Position numbers and translations under genes: made by a program | Notes under the pieces: model-generated | Databases searched by the model: none | The model's input: only the letters and a program-made list of their open reading frames with translations | Told to the model about the DNA's origin: nothing | In this document: positions 62,788-64,000 of the stretch, piece by piece | Layout: every line of letters starts with the position of its first letter | Numbering within the stretch: position 1 is the stretch's first letter | NCBI RefSeq assembly: GCF_933775445.1 | Contig: NC_065874.1 | Coordinates: 30,016,501 to 30,080,500 of the forward strand | Direction: 5' to 3' | Length of the DNA: 64,000 bases | From: Argentina anserina | Taxonomy: Eukaryota > Streptophyta > Magnoliopsida > Rosales > Rosaceae

Positions 62788-64000
62788 TTGGATTATCGTG
62801 GAACTGTCAAGGCTTGGGGCAATCCTTGACAGTTAAAACTTTGCGGGAAGTTTGCCGTTCCCATAGTTTGGATTTTATTTTTTTTGTCAGAAACTCACAA
62901 GGAAGATGACTATGTTGATGAGATTATGAAGGAGATGAGGTATTCCAAGGGCTTTACAGTACCACCAATAGAGACTGCAGGTGGTCTTTGTCTTTGGTGG
63001 AAGGATTGTTATTCGGTGGAAGTGGTAGATTTTTCAAAGTTCTTTATTGATACTTTGATAAGGGATCCTGAAAGTGGTCTTTTGCTGAGAATGACATGGA
63101 TGTATGGTCCTCCGTATCCGGAGGATAAATATAGTTTTTGGTCTCAGTGGTATTTCTCGGCTAGAGGGGACAATATTCCGTGGTTTCTCATAGGAGACTT
63201 GAATGAGACTTTGAGTCCTATGGAGAAGGAAGGGGGAGCGTTATGGAATCCAAGCAGGCATTGGTTTTTGGATAGTTTCATGACCACAAACAATCTTATG
63301 GATATTGGGTTCAAAGGCCAGAAGTTTACTTGGGTTCGAAAAGAGAACGGTGTTGTTGTATTATAAGAGAGGCTAGATAGGGCTTTGATCAGTATAGACT
63401 GGCTCTTGCATTGGCCAGATACCTCTCTCACTCACCTCCCCCGTGTAGGATCATATCATACCCCTATTCTATTCATGACAACAAGTGAAAAACAGAAGTG
63501 GAGTCCATCTTTTAAGTTTGAAGCTACATGGGCCGAGGAGCCTGAAGTTTGTCCTCTGATCAAGGAGAGTTGGGGTCCTTCTAGTAATATTGGGCCAGTT
63601 GTTACTTGGAAAAGGAATTTGGGCTGCTGCAGATCCAAATTGAAGAATTGTAGGAAAAGGTTTCCCCGGAGTAATAGAGACTTGATAAAAGACTGCTTAG
63701 TCGAACTTGATGACTTACAGAATAATCACCCTTTGATCAGTACGGAGAAACAGAATGAGGTTAGCACTAAGCTTAATGATCTTTGGATTAAAGAGGAGGT
63801 GTATTGGCATCAAAGATCAAGAGTCAAATGGCTGAAGACGGGCGATTCGAATTCTCGTTTCTTCCACTTGACAACCCTTCAACGTCGCCAACGAAATCGC
63901 ATACTAAGAATTCAGAATGCTGAGGGTATTTGGCTGACTGGGGAAGATGTAATTCGGAGGGAATTTGAGTTGCACTTTAAGGAGTTATTCACCAGTACGG
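62784..64000 (+). pseudogene. LINE ORF2 N terminus (endonuclease), broken
   Basis: Starts MIGLSWNCQGLGQSLTVKTL at the ORF1 stop. A frameshift in the T-run at about 62876-62884 separates this from SETHKEDDYVDEIMKEMRYS. The endonuclease continues with ETAGGLCLWWKD, FLIGDLNETLSPMEKEGG and GQKFTWVRKENG, which include the conserved SET, GDLN and FTW motifs of APE-type nucleases. A TAA at 63364 interrupts the ERLDRAL motif; beyond it the same frame goes on (GSYHTPILF, WLKTGDSNSRFFH) to the window end. The reverse transcriptase itself lies outside. Confidence 0.86.

Larger units (their letters stand above)
60745..64000 (+). mobile_element. LINE retrotransposon, cut by the window end
   Basis: A non-LTR element with leader (60745-61104), ORF1 (61105-62787) and ORF2 (62784 onward). 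ORF1 and ORF2 overlap at ATGA. ORF2 begins with the APE-type endonuclease and reaches the linker before the reverse transcriptase at 64000. ORF2 is broken by a frameshift and a stop. The true 5' end is uncertain; the abrupt end of the HSP70 scrap at 60744 is a plausible border. Confidence 0.88.

Overview
This is nuclear DNA of a flowering plant, most likely a eudicot. The evidence is AT-rich intergenic DNA, genes with short exons and GT/AG introns, plant gene families (tau-class glutathione transferase, BSK kinase-TPR protein), and plant Ty1/copia, LINE, hAT-like and foldback elements. Family resemblance makes me think of Rosaceae, but nothing in the window proves it. I saw no rRNA, tRNA, CRISPR or prokaryotic feature.

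Left third (1-21 kb): a single-exon RING-H2 protein (minus); a small multi-exon gene of unknown function (minus); then a brassinosteroid-signalling-kinase-like (BSK) locus (plus, 6.8-16.0 kb). One BSK exon is split by a complete but decayed 6.3-kb Ty1/copia element with a perfect GCTAT target-site duplication. A 5'-truncated LINE with a 17-bp duplication lies just after the BSK stop codon. Then follow a two-exon tau-class GST (plus) and a five-exon TIM10 gene (minus).

Middle (21-42 kb): a hAT-like non-autonomous element, a RINGv/MARCH-type membrane E3 ligase candidate (minus), mitochondrial ribosomal protein mS34 (minus), a three-exon beta-tubulin (minus), a foldback element related to the one beside BSK, and a large RING/TRAF-zinc-finger/Q-rich/C2H2 protein of about 1294 residues (minus). 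These housekeeping genes look intact: exon phases join and the family lengths fit.

Right third (42-64 kb) is mostly degenerate or mobile: a 5'-truncated MED15-like locus built from repeated exon modules; a minus-strand LINE; a probable solo LTR carrying a 70-bp minisatellite; a MULE-like inverted-repeat element; a nearly identical 1.2-kb tandem triplication with poly-C tracts of 11, 13 and 24; a cluster of broken fragments of unrelated genes (eL22, uS10, HSP70 and unidentified exons); and a LINE (ORF1 plus the start of a broken ORF2) running off the window end.

The genes do not form an operon or pathway. TIM10 and mS34 both act in mitochondria, but such proximity is ordinary. The most unusual structures are the MED15 exon-module duplication, the 1.2-kb triplication next to the gene-fragment mosaic, and the BSK gene disrupted by copia. 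All exon boundaries were read by eye from splice consensus and phase.
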